DNA of 9,824 nt from Methanobacteriaceae archaeon (GCA_017883605.1 JADGNH010000070.1:1-9824); one strand, 5' to 3'. Counted from the first letter of the stretch, positions 1 through 6,205 are shown. Numbers and translations: made by a program. The notes: generated by a model not told the origin, from the letters alone.

Positions 1-285
1 ATGGAAAAAAAGCACATCGCCATGCTAATAGCAGTAGTAGTTATGTTATCCATCCCTTTTTTTCTTTATCAGGGCAAATTGGAAGAACAGGGTTATCTTG
101 GGGGGACTGATGATCAGGCCAGCCAGGTTATAGAACAAACTGGTTATCAGCCCTGGTTTTCATCTTTATGGACCCCTCCCAGTGGAGATGTAGAGAGTCT
201 CTTTTTTGCCCTGCAGGCAGCGGTGGGGGCACTTATAGTAGGTTACTTCCTGGGATATTACCGGGGAAAACAAAAAGCTAAATGA
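1..285 (+). CDS. cbiN: Cobalt ECF transporter auxiliary membrane protein CbiN
   Basis: This 94-residue protein has the CbiN layout. A first membrane helix spans about residues 7-23, an extracytoplasmic loop contains GGTDDQA (34-40) and PWFSSLWTPPSG (51-62), and a second helix spans about 66-86 before a basic tail (YRGKQKAK). CbiN is known to sit beside the substrate-binding component CbiM in the membrane and is needed for Co2+ uptake by the CbiMNQO transporter. The window opens exactly on the ATG, so its ribosome site and the expected upstream cbiM are not visible. The length is normal for the family. cbiQ and cbiO follow on the same strand. A nickel (NikMN-type) system is the main alternative, but a free-standing CbiN-like subunit favours cobalt. 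Confidence 0.93.
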   Translation: MEKKHIAMLIAVVVMLSIPFFLYQGKLEEQGYLGGTDDQASQVIEQTGYQPWFSSLWTPPSGDVESLFFALQAAVGALIVGYFLGYYRGKQKAK

Positions 286-305
286 AATCCTATATTTGAA
301 AGCAA

Positions 306-371
306 AAGGGCCAAATGAACTCTTACATTAAAAAGTAGAAGGGCCCAAATGAACTCTTACATTGAAAAGTA
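306..371. repeat. Two tandem copies of a 33-bp repeat between cbiN and cbiQ
   Basis: Copy one lies at 306-337 and copy two at 339-371. They share the core AAATGAACTCTTACATT, preceded by GGGCC or GGGCCC and followed by AAAAGTA. They differ by one extra C in copy two and one A/G change. A weaker, out-of-register echo (AAGGCCCGAATCAATCC) lies near 426-442, just before the cbiQ ribosome site. Function is unknown; a recent local duplication is the simplest explanation. Confidence 0.85.
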
Positions 372-457
372 AATTTTAATAAATTAAATTCATAAACAAA
401 AGTCAATGAATTCTTAAATAAAAAAAAGGCCCGAATCAATCCAACTGGTGATTTAAA

Positions 458-1234
458 ATGGAAAACACATTAGATGGTTATGCCCACTCCAACGGGCTTA
501 AAAATGCAAATGTATCTTTTAAAGTATTGTTTGCAATTTTGACCATGGTGGTGTGCTTGCTATCAACATCTCCAGTGGTACCGCTTACTATAACTATCTT
601 GATATCGCTAATATTAATATTCAAGGCCCGTATTCCCTTAAAATTTTATCTGAAATTCCTCTCCATCCCCTTTATTTTTGGGTTTTTGACCTTTGTTTTC
701 ATGGCCATTTTCTTCGGAACTGGCGAAACCTGGTTTAATATTGGCCTATTCAACTTAGCAGTATATAAAGATGGTTTTAACCTGGGATTACTGGTTTTTG
801 CTAGAGTCCTGGGAGGTTTCTCATGTTTGGCATTCCTGGCCCTAACCACACCCATGACCGAACTCTTTTCAGTGCTGGAAAGTCTTAGAATCCCTAAAAT
901 AGTACTGGAAATTGCCATGCTCATGTACCGGTTCATATTCGTCTTTCTAGGGGAGGCAGAGAATATGTACCGCTCCCAGAATACCCGTCTGGGTTACGGC
1001 AGCCTTAAAAACACCTACCACTCCCTGGGAATGTTGATGAGCAACCTGTTTATAAGGACCTGGCTCACGGGGGAACAGGTTTATATATCCATGGAATCCA
1101 GATGCTACAACGGGTCCATTAGAACCTTAAAACCTCAAAAAAACATAACCCCCCGTAACATCCTTATGCTGATTTCATTCGAGTCTATAATGATAATAGG
1201 AGTGTATTTAACCAGCAACTTAAAATTTATTTGA
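458..1234 (+). CDS. cbiQ: Cobalt ECF transporter transmembrane protein CbiQ (EcfT family)
   Basis: This 258-residue integral membrane protein is the T component that couples ATP hydrolysis by CbiO to substrate movement by CbiM. Hydrophobic segments lie near residues 23-35, 42-56, 68-86, 108-130, 150-165 and 233-252. A long cytoplasmic stretch between them carries the two Arg-centred coupling motifs of EcfT proteins: TRLGY around R177 and SMESRCYNG around R215. The usual small residue after Arg is replaced by Leu in the first and Cys in the second. The start is supported by GGTGA at 447-451, six bases before the ATG. It lies 172 bp after cbiN and 210 bp before cbiO, loose spacing for an operon whose genes often touch. 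Confidence 0.94.
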   Translation: MENTLDGYAHSNGLKNANVSFKVLFAILTMVVCLLSTSPVVPLTITILISLILIFKARIPLKFYLKFLSIPFIFGFLTFVFMAIFFGTGETWFNIGLFNLAVYKDGFNLGLLVFARVLGGFSCLAFLALTTPMTELFSVLESLRIPKIVLEIAMLMYRFIFVFLGEAENMYRSQNTRLGYGSLKNTYHSLGMLMSNLFIRTWLTGEQVYISMESRCYNGSIRTLKPQKNITPRNILMLISFESIMIIGVYLTSNLKFI

Positions 1235-1309
1235 TTAGGGATAAAGTAAATTTAATTAAAATAGAATAAAAATTAAACAACTAAATAAAAAATTTAAAAG
1301 ATAAAAAAT

Positions 1310-1371
1310 TAACTTTAATCAAATTAAATAACTTTACTCAAAATACTCTAAATAAAATAACTTTACTCAAA
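1310..1371. repeat. Short direct repeats in the cbiQ-cbiO gap
   Basis: A 17-bp sequence, AAATAACTTTACTCAAA, occurs identically at 1326-1342 and 1355-1371. A weaker relative, TAACTTTAATCAAA, lies at 1310-1323, and a related TACTCTAAATAAA sits between the two exact copies. The rest of the 1235-1444 gap is A-rich and shows no recognisable gene or stable hairpin. Confidence 0.75.
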
Positions 1372-1444
1372 TAATAAACTTACCTGAAAACTAATTTTTA
1401 TTCAAACATCAACAACATTTAAAAAAAAAATTGGATTTGAGAAG

Positions 1445-2284
1445 ATGAACGTCATTGAAACCAAAGATATAACCTACCACTATCCTGACGGCACCGAAGC
1501 CCTGGAGAAAGTCAATTTTAAAGCTGAGAAAGGTAAAATAGTTGCTCTTCTCGGTCCTAACGGCGCTGGTAAATCAACCCTTTTCCTTCAGTTCAATGGG
1601 ATTTTGAGACCTACCACGGGATCTATAGCCGTAGACGGAGATTTGATAAGCTATGAAAAGAAGAACCTCATGAAGATCAGAGAGAAGGTGGGTATCGTAT
1701 TCCAGAACCCGGATGATCAGCTTTTTGCACCAACGGTGCTGGAAGATGTGGCATTCGGCCCCATGAACCTGGGATTAGCCGAAGAACAGGTTGAAGAAAG
1801 GGTAAATGAAGCTTTAAAAAGGGTGGGTATGGATGGATTTGAAAAAAAACCCCCCCACCACCTGAGCGGTGGACAGAAAAAGAGAGTGGCCATTGCCGGA
1901 ATACTGGCCATGCGCCCCCAGATAATGGTGCTTGACGAACCCACCTCCGGCCTGGATCCCAGGGGAGCATCCCAGATCTTGAAAATACTGTACCAGCTTA
2001 ACCAGGAAGGGATGACTATAATTATATCCACTCATGACGTGGACCTAGTACCCCTCTATGCTGACAACGTCTATATAATAAGCGAAGGTAAGATCATAAA
2101 AGAGGGAAGTCCCCAGGAAGTTTTTGGAGATGTTAAAACAGTACGGGGAGCCAATCTAAGATTACCCCGCATTGCGCATCTCATGGAAATACTGGAAAAA
2201 AAGGATAAAATGCCCTTTGAAAAACCCTACCCCCTTACCATAGGAGAAGCCCGGAAAAAGATTTTAAAAGAGTTTGAGGAATGA
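1445..2284 (+). CDS. cbiO: Cobalt ECF transporter ATPase CbiO
   Basis: This 279-residue cytoplasmic ABC ATPase energises the CbiMNQ complex. All the nucleotide-binding motifs are present: Walker A GPNGAGKST at 37-45, the Q-loop in FQNPDDQLF with Q87, the signature LSGGQ at 140-144, Walker B IMVLDEPTSG with D164 and E165, and the H-loop histidine H197. The FQNPDDQLFAPTV stretch is typical of ECF-type ATPases (CbiO/EcfA) rather than other ABC importers. The tail of about 45 residues after position 235 is also a CbiO-like extension. The ATG is preceded only by a weak GGATTTGAGAAG ribosome site. The gene could have its own promoter in the 210-bp AT-rich gap upstream, but I cannot place a convincing TATA box. 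Confidence 0.95.
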   Translation: MNVIETKDITYHYPDGTEALEKVNFKAEKGKIVALLGPNGAGKSTLFLQFNGILRPTTGSIAVDGDLISYEKKNLMKIREKVGIVFQNPDDQLFAPTVLEDVAFGPMNLGLAEEQVEERVNEALKRVGMDGFEKKPPHHLSGGQKKRVAIAGILAMRPQIMVLDEPTSGLDPRGASQILKILYQLNQEGMTIIISTHDVDLVPLYADNVYIISEGKIIKEGSPQEVFGDVKTVRGANLRLPRIAHLMEILEKKDKMPFEKPYPLTIGEARKKILKEFEE

Positions 2285-2293
2285 TGATAAGAG

Positions 2294-2300
2294 TTTTTTT
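2294..2300 (+). terminator. Oligo-T terminator candidate after cbiO
   Basis: A run of seven T residues begins ten bases after the cbiO stop, with another T-rich stretch at about 2353-2362. Archaeal RNA polymerase stops at such runs without needing a hairpin, so this is a plausible end for the cbi transcript. It is inferred from sequence only. Confidence 0.4.
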
Positions 2301-2360
2301 GAGAATAAACAAGAATTAAAATAAATAAGAGTTTAAAAATGTAAGAATAGTTGTTATATT

Positions 2361-2377
2361 TTTTATTATATATTATA
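2361..2377 (+). promoter_or_regulatory. Possible TATA region for the DUF362 gene
   Basis: The A/T-only stretch TTTATTATATATTATAG is the best archaeal TATA-like element upstream of the DUF362 gene. It would place transcription start near 2395-2400 and leave a leader of about 65-70 nucleotides. The whole gap is AT-rich, so chance occurrence is likely and the call is weak. Confidence 0.3.
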
Positions 2378-2446
2378 GTTGTATTTCATTATATCCTCGA
2401 TTATTTTAATTGTTTTAATTGTAAAATCCAGTAATATTTAAGTTAA

Positions 2447-2462
2447 AACCTTTTAAGAGGTT
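2447..2462. promoter_or_regulatory. Near-palindrome overlapping the DUF362 ribosome site
   Basis: AACCTTTTAAGAGGTT is a 16-bp inverted repeat with one mismatched pair, and it contains the GAGG Shine-Dalgarno sequence of the gene at 2467. As DNA it could be an operator. As RNA the arms could mask the ribosome site. The arms are short and AT-rich, so chance is a serious alternative. Confidence 0.3.
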
Positions 2463-2466
2463 TAAA

Positions 2467-3597
2467 ATGGAAAAAACCAAGATTTCTCTGTCAAAATGTG
2501 ATTCATACCACTTAAAATCAGTTCAGAATGCTGTAAATAACTGTCTGGAAAACATTGGAGGGTTATCATCATTCATTAAACCGGGAAATAGTGTTCTGAT
2601 TAAGCCCAACATGCTACAGGCCAAAGCTCCTGAAGAAGCCTTAACCACCCACCCGGCAGTGATAGAAGCCATTATAAATGCCGTGAGAGATGTAGGCGGA
2701 ATTCCTATGGTGGGCGACAGTCCAGGAGCTTCTATACACGATTTAAAAGATTTCTGGGAAACTACCGGCTATGCTGAAGTGTGCAGACGTTTAAAGGTTG
2801 AGCTGGTTAACTTTGAAAAATCAGGTGTTTACCTCCGGGAAAGGAATGGAAAAAAATATTACATTGCCAAACCGGTTTTAGACTGTGATCTGATTATAAA
2901 TGTCCCCAAAATCAAAACACACGGCCTTACCATATTCACCTGTGCCGTTAAAAATATGTACGGAGTTATCCCCGGGATTAAAAAGACTGAATATCATAGT
3001 ACAGCCCCCAGACCATCTGATTTTGCCGAGATAGTGGTGGATATATACGCCCTTTCCCAGCCGCAGCTGAACATTGTGGATGGGGTGGTAGGAATGGATG
3101 GAAACGGCCCTTCAGCAGGTAATCCAAAACAACTGGGTATGATACTGGCATCTGAGGATGGAGTTGCTCTTGACAGCTTTATCTGCCATATTTTGGGGAA
3201 AAAGCCCTCAAAGATACCTATTAACCAGATAGCTCATGAGCAAAATCTGGGTGAGACCATTATAGATAATATAAATGTTCTGGGAGAAATTCCCACTATA
3301 ACAGACTTTAAATGGCCATCTGGCCTTTCAACTTCACTGGATATGATTCCAGCACCCCTGGCCAGGAGTTTAATGAAGCTTTTTTGGTCCCGGCCTGCCA
3401 TCGACCCTGAAAAGTGTATTAAATGTGGTAATTGTATTAAAAGCTGTCCGGTGGACGCTCTCACCAGCGGAGTTTACATTCCCGAATTTGATTATGGTGA
3501 GTGCATAAGCTGCCTGTGTTGCATGGAAATGTGTCCTGAAAAAGCGGTTTATCTGGATAAAAGTCTTATTTTTCGGATACTTTCCCGTTCAGATTAG
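2467..3597 (+). CDS. DUF362 domain protein with C-terminal 2[4Fe-4S] ferredoxin domain
   Basis: This 376-residue soluble protein has a DUF362 domain over roughly residues 40-250. Characteristic stretches are VLIKPNM (43-49), GDSPGA (83-88), KIKTHG (148-153), AVKNMYGVIPG (160-170) and DGVVGMDGNGPSAGNP (205-220). A bacterial-type ferredoxin module follows. Cluster one is C317, C320, C323, C327 and cluster two is C346, C349, C352, C356, with an extra C351. No signal peptide or membrane helix is visible. The ATG has GAGGT (2457-2461) five bases upstream. DUF362-ferredoxin proteins are common in methanogens and other anaerobes; I know of no firmly established reaction, so only a redox or iron-sulfur role is inferred. 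It converges on another two-cluster ferredoxin gene, but no functional link is shown. Confidence 0.9.
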   Translation: MEKTKISLSKCDSYHLKSVQNAVNNCLENIGGLSSFIKPGNSVLIKPNMLQAKAPEEALTTHPAVIEAIINAVRDVGGIPMVGDSPGASIHDLKDFWETTGYAEVCRRLKVELVNFEKSGVYLRERNGKKYYIAKPVLDCDLIINVPKIKTHGLTIFTCAVKNMYGVIPGIKKTEYHSTAPRPSDFAEIVVDIYALSQPQLNIVDGVVGMDGNGPSAGNPKQLGMILASEDGVALDSFICHILGKKPSKIPINQIAHEQNLGETIIDNINVLGEIPTITDFKWPSGLSTSLDMIPAPLARSLMKLFWSRPAIDPEKCIKCGNCIKSCPVDALTSGVYIPEFDYGECISCLCCMEMCPEKAVYLDKSLIFRILSRSD

Positions 3598-3654
3598 TTT
3601 TATTAATTTAAATTAAAAAAAATAGTTTTTAAAGATGATAAAAAAATAATAATG

Positions 3655-3660
3655 TTTTTT
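3655..3660 (+). terminator. Oligo-T terminator candidate after the DUF362 gene
   Basis: Six T residues lie about 60 bases past the DUF362 stop, with a five-T run at 3625-3630. They are plausible archaeal termination sites for the plus-strand transcript in this convergent gap. On the other strand, the A-run at 3684-3689 would serve the minus-strand operon. Confidence 0.35.
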
Positions 3661-3717
3661 AAAAATAAATCCTAAAAATTAAGAAAAAAGTGTTTAGTTA
3701 ATATAATTAATATATGT

Positions 3718-3786
3718 ACTCTATTAAAAGCACATAAACTCTATTAAAGCATAAAAACTCTACTTAAAGCACATAAACTCTACTTA
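3718..3786. repeat. About 3.5 tandem copies of a 19-20 bp repeat between convergent genes
   Basis: Units begin at 3718, 3738, 3757 and 3777. The first reads ACTCTATTAAAAGCACATAA; the second is 19 bp, and the third and fourth have CTACTTA in place of CTATTAA. The last, partial unit runs over the stop codon of the minus-strand ferredoxin gene (3780-3782). The units are contiguous with no unique spacers, so this is not a CRISPR array. It lies in the 3' regions of both converging transcripts. Confidence 0.85.
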
Positions 3787-4166
3787 GTGACTTTTATGGC
3801 CCTGGTTGGACAGGAAGATGTGCAGAAGTCACAGCCAATACAGATCTGGTCATCAACTTCAATGGTCCAGTCCTCGGTATTAGAGATGGCTTTAACCGGG
3901 CACAGAGAAACACAGGCACCGCAGTCTACACACTTCTCTTCATCCTTCTTTACCACCCTTTTTATGGGACTTACATGTATTCCTTCCCTTTCAAGGAATT
4001 CTACACCCTCTTTAGACTGATTCCCGCTGATTTCAACCAGCATCTTACCCCCTTTGGGGGTTATGTCCGCCCGATGTATGTTGAAGCTTATATCATAATC
4101 TCTCATGAGGTCTGAAATTATGGCCTTATTAACTTTTTTGGGGGAAAATTCGAGCCAGGCTTTCAT
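3780..4166 (-). CDS. NIL-domain 2[4Fe-4S] ferredoxin of the homocysteine module
   Basis: This 128-residue protein has an N-terminal NIL domain (about residues 1-72, starting MKAWLEFSPKK) and a two-cluster ferredoxin. Cluster one is C79, C82, C85, C89 and cluster two is C109, C112, C115, C119. The frame is open to 4205, but the start at 4166 is preferred. It follows the upstream stop codon by one base, has a strong GGAGGGTGA ribosome site five bases away, and begins exactly where the NIL domain does. The architecture and gene order match MA1822 of Methanosarcina acetivorans, which works with the DUF39 protein MA1821 in making homocysteine from aspartate semialdehyde and sulfide. Supplying electrons to that step is the inferred role. 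Confidence 0.9.
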   Translation of the reverse strand: MKAWLEFSPKKVNKAIISDLMRDYDISFNIHRADITPKGGKMLVEISGNQSKEGVEFLEREGIHVSPIKRVVKKDEEKCVDCGACVSLCPVKAISNTEDWTIEVDDQICIGCDFCTSSCPTRAIKVTK

Positions 4167-4167
4167 T

Positions 4168-5718
4168 TTAATCACCCTCCTCCTCATCGTCGGGCCCATC
4201 AACAATGAGCCGGGATATATCCTCTGCTGTGATCATACCCTTAACCCGGTTGTCCTTATCTATGATGGGCAGTCCTGATATTTCATGTTTATCCAGTCTT
4301 CTGGCTATTACATCCGCTGGCTCATCTTCTCTGGCGATGATAACCTTTTTGGTCATGACATCCATTAATTTATTCTTTCCCTTGGCTACTGCATTGGCTA
4401 TGTCCCAGGAAGTAACAATGCCCAGGAGCTTATGTTTGTCGTCCACCACCGGCAGATGATTTATATTATTTTGAACCATCTTCTTGGCCACATGACTTAT
4501 ATCATCGGTGGGATATGCTAATATTAGTTTTTTGCTCTTCAAATCCTTAACCAGAATGAATGGCCTCCTAATTTCCAGGGGATTAACACTCTGTCCCGTG
4601 GAAGGCAACATTTCCACCGGATTAGTGAGTAAGAATTTTCCTTTATCTATCCATGCCTTTAACTCTTCAGCAATCTCTAAAGCTTTTTTGTAAGATGATA
4701 GTGATGATGTTGGAACATCCTGTCCTTCCAACTCGATTACACCACTTCTAAGTTCCTGGTAGTTGGTCTCTTTCACAGGAGGGCGGCTTCTTCTGGGCAC
4801 CCCATAATCCATTATGCGGCAGCCAATATCCTCATCACTTATACCTGTTCTGAGAGCTATATCCTCATTGAGAACAGGTATCGGTATTCCAGCCCCCACA
4901 TAGAGTGTTGGGCCGTATTTGGGCATGGTTGCTCCCCGGACATATTCAGAGTCCATATCTTTCAAGTCTCCCTTGAGCATCAGGGTCCCGGAGGGTGAAA
5001 CTGGCACTCCATTTTTCCGCTCAGATTCAGTGGAGTGCTGGGTTCCTTCCCCTATGATGTAACCCTCTGCCCCGCAGAGGAAAATCCTGGTCCCCAAACC
5101 TATTGTTTGAAAATAAGGGTCGTTCAGAAGCGGACTAAGCTCCCCAGCACTTGAATAAGTTACGTTACCCATTTGGGGCAGTAATGTGCCCATATAAGTG
5201 TAGAGAGTTTCTTCGGTGGAGTTGGTGGCTGCGGCATAGTTCTGGTAGCAGTTTCTGGGATTGACCATAATGGCCTGATTCAGCTTATCCAAAGTTATCT
5301 GGGTTTTTAACTCAGTAAGTGGGTAGCAGTCTGTACCATAGGCTTCTGCAACCAGTTCCACCTCTTCACCTCTAATCAGGTCTTCTATAATATGAGCTCC
5401 GCCGTATGCCAGGCCAATATCTGGACTTCTGTTGGGTTGGGTGGCTCCCAGGTAGGCGTCCACCGCTGCCAGTCCAGAGTAAGCTTCCACACCATTTAAA
5501 TAGGTTTTGGTCATCTTTATAGGCGGATCAGTGTGGCCGAAGTTTATAAATACTCCTGAGGAACACATAGCACCAAATGTTCCGGTGGTCACCACATCAA
5601 TCTCTTCGGCAGCTTTTTCTGCACCATCTTCCCTAACAATTCTGGTCATTTCAGCTGCAGTCACCACCACAGCATCCCCATCTTTGATCCTTTGGTTAAT
5701 TTCATCTACTGTCTTCAT
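4168..5718 (-). CDS. DUF39-CBS homocysteine biosynthesis protein (COG1900 type)
   Basis: This 516-residue cytoplasmic protein has a DUF39 domain over about residues 1-370, then two CBS domains (about 388-447 and 452-508) and an acidic tail (DDEEEGD). Candidate functional cysteines in the DUF39 part are C52 (in MCSSGVF), C131 (in GTDCYP), C157 and C215; conserved cysteines of this family are thought to carry sulfur during catalysis. The family member MA1821 in Methanosarcina is required, with its NIL-ferredoxin partner, for homocysteine synthesis from aspartate semialdehyde by sulfide incorporation. The same pairing here supports that role. CBS pairs usually bind adenosine compounds, so regulation by AMP, ATP or SAM is possible but not shown. 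The ATG has GGGTGA four bases upstream (5723-5728). Confidence 0.92.
   Translation of the reverse strand: MKTVDEINQRIKDGDAVVVTAAEMTRIVREDGAEKAAEEIDVVTTGTFGAMCSSGVFINFGHTDPPIKMTKTYLNGVEAYSGLAAVDAYLGATQPNRSPDIGLAYGGAHIIEDLIRGEEVELVAEAYGTDCYPLTELKTQITLDKLNQAIMVNPRNCYQNYAAATNSTEETLYTYMGTLLPQMGNVTYSSAGELSPLLNDPYFQTIGLGTRIFLCGAEGYIIGEGTQHSTESERKNGVPVSPSGTLMLKGDLKDMDSEYVRGATMPKYGPTLYVGAGIPIPVLNEDIALRTGISDEDIGCRIMDYGVPRRSRPPVKETNYQELRSGVIELEGQDVPTSSLSSYKKALEIAEELKAWIDKGKFLLTNPVEMLPSTGQSVNPLEIRRPFILVKDLKSKKLILAYPTDDISHVAKKMVQNNINHLPVVDDKHKLLGIVTSWDIANAVAKGKNKLMDVMTKKVIIAREDEPADVIARRLDKHEISGLPIIDKDNRVKGMITAEDISRLIVDGPDDEEEGD
4172..4180 (-). promoter_or_regulatory. Strong Shine-Dalgarno inside the end of the DUF39 gene
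   Basis: Read on the minus strand this is GGAGGGTGA, nearly fully complementary to an archaeal 16S 3' end. It lies within the last codons of the DUF39-CBS gene and sits five bases before the ATG at 4166. It decides the start of the NIL-ferredoxin and implies translational coupling of the two genes. Confidence 0.8.
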
Positions 5719-5774
5719 CCTGTCACCCGGTGCTTATGAATTATTTTAATAAATAATTAAAAGAAAATGAAAGG

Positions 5775-5783
5775 TTAAATAAA
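5775..5783 (-). promoter_or_regulatory. Possible TATA box for the homocysteine operon
   Basis: On the minus strand this reads TTTATTTAA, a reasonable archaeal TATA match. It would put the start of transcription near 5755 and give a leader of about 37 nucleotides containing the GGGTGA site. Other AT-rich stretches, including the palindrome at 5828-5841, are alternatives. Confidence 0.3.
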
Positions 5784-5790
5784 TTTGATA

Positions 5791-5962
5791 TCTGATAATA
5801 CTCAAGTTTTGATAAATTTTAATTATGATACTTATAAGTATGATAACCTTCAACTATGATAAAAACTTCAGTCTAATAAAACTTCAAGTCTAATAAACCT
5901 TTCAACATTTTATTAATATACTCTAAATTTTATTAAATTATTCTATTTATTAAATTATTCTA
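5791..5962. repeat. Degenerate 16-17 bp tandem array, about ten units
   Basis: Units start near 5791, 5808, 5824, 5839, 5855, 5872, 5889, 5908, 5928 and 5946. The first seven begin T(A/C/T)T(G/A)ATAA or a close variant, and the middle ones approach TATGATAAAACTTCAAG. The last two share a perfect 17-bp tandem, TTTATTAAATTATTCTA (5929-5945 and 5946-5962), and the unit at 5909-5925 matches it at 14 of 17 positions. There are no spacers between units. The array lies between the divergent homocysteine operon and tldD. Confidence 0.75.
5828..5841. promoter_or_regulatory. Perfect 14-bp palindrome, operator candidate
   Basis: ATACTTATAAGTAT is fully self-complementary and is embedded in TATGATA...TATGATA, with the two flanks in direct orientation. 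It lies 110 bp upstream of the DUF39-CBS start codon. Perfect dyads of this size are typical of sites for dimeric archaeal regulators. It also falls on two adjacent units of the tandem array, so it may only reflect the repeat sequence. Confidence 0.4.
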
Positions 5963-6048
5963 AATCCATCATTTCTACACACTCTATTCCGAATTTCACA
6001 TCCTTTCGGACCGCAACAGAAGTGTTGAATTTCAAATTTAGCCTGCAC
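5950..6048 (-). CDS. Possible 32-residue cysteine-rich small protein
   Basis: A GTG at 6048 opens a 32-codon frame ending in TAA at 5950-5952, with AGGAG eight bases upstream (6057-6061). The product has four cysteines, in FCCGPKGC and RVC, and several basic residues. The stretch 5963-6060 is less AT-rich than the DNA on either side, which is what first suggested coding or RNA. Against it: the last codons run into the tandem array, no homologue is recognised, and the plus strand is also open for about 24 codons in the same place. It could be a gene remnant or chance. Confidence 0.2.
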   Translation of the reverse strand: MQAKFEIQHFCCGPKGCEIRNRVCRNDGFRII

Positions 6049-6156
6049 TTATTTTACTCCTAATGCTCAGATTGAATATATAATGTAACATCTAATATAA
6101 ATTAGTTGGCTCCCATATATCTCAATCGATGAATATCACCACAGTTCAACAAGGAC

Positions 6157-6164
6157 TATATAAT
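6157..6164 (+). promoter_or_regulatory. TATA box candidate for tldD
   Basis: TATATAAT lies 49 bases before the tldD start, with purine-rich AAGGA just upstream where a BRE would be. Transcription would begin near 6184, giving a leader of roughly 20 nucleotides that contains AAAGGTAG, the ribosome site. Confidence 0.45.
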
Positions 6165-6205
6165 TGGAAGATCATAATTATAAGAGAAAATGAAAGGTAG
6201 ATATC

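Larger units (their letters stand above)
5753..6198. repeat. Imperfect 23-25 bp direct repeats bracketing the divergent gap
   Basis: The copies are 5753-5775 and 6174-6198. Both begin ATAATTA and share the 14-mer AGAAAATGAAAGGT (5762-5775 and 6185-6198). The right copy contains the tldD ribosome site and is followed by AGATATC and the start codon. The left copy is followed after eleven more bases by GATATC, so it looks like a decayed second tldD leader. The segment between the copies is about 400 bp. Confidence 0.6.

Noticed and set aside
286..457. Cobalamin riboswitch in the cbiN-cbiQ gap
   Set aside because: The gap is too short and AT-rich, with none of the conserved B12-box structure; only the 33-bp repeats stand out.
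4167..4205. Longer N-terminus for the NIL-ferredoxin starting at 4205
   Set aside because: It would overlap the DUF39-CBS gene by 38 bases and precede the NIL domain with unrelated residues; the ATG at 4166 has the strong ribosome site.
5791..5962. Possible CRISPR array in the divergent gap
   Set aside because: Units are 16-17 bp, contiguous and diverged, with no unique spacers and no cas gene in the window.
5987..6010. TCCGAA...TTCGGA inverted repeat as a structured RNA
   Set aside because: Only a six-base stem with an eleven-base loop, and no flanking T-run or recognisable RNA family; it also lies inside the small ORF candidate.
6129..6201. A 22-codon plus-strand ORF ending just before tldD, as a leader peptide
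   Set aside because: It has no ribosome site, it runs through the likely TATA box of tldD, and its composition looks like chance.
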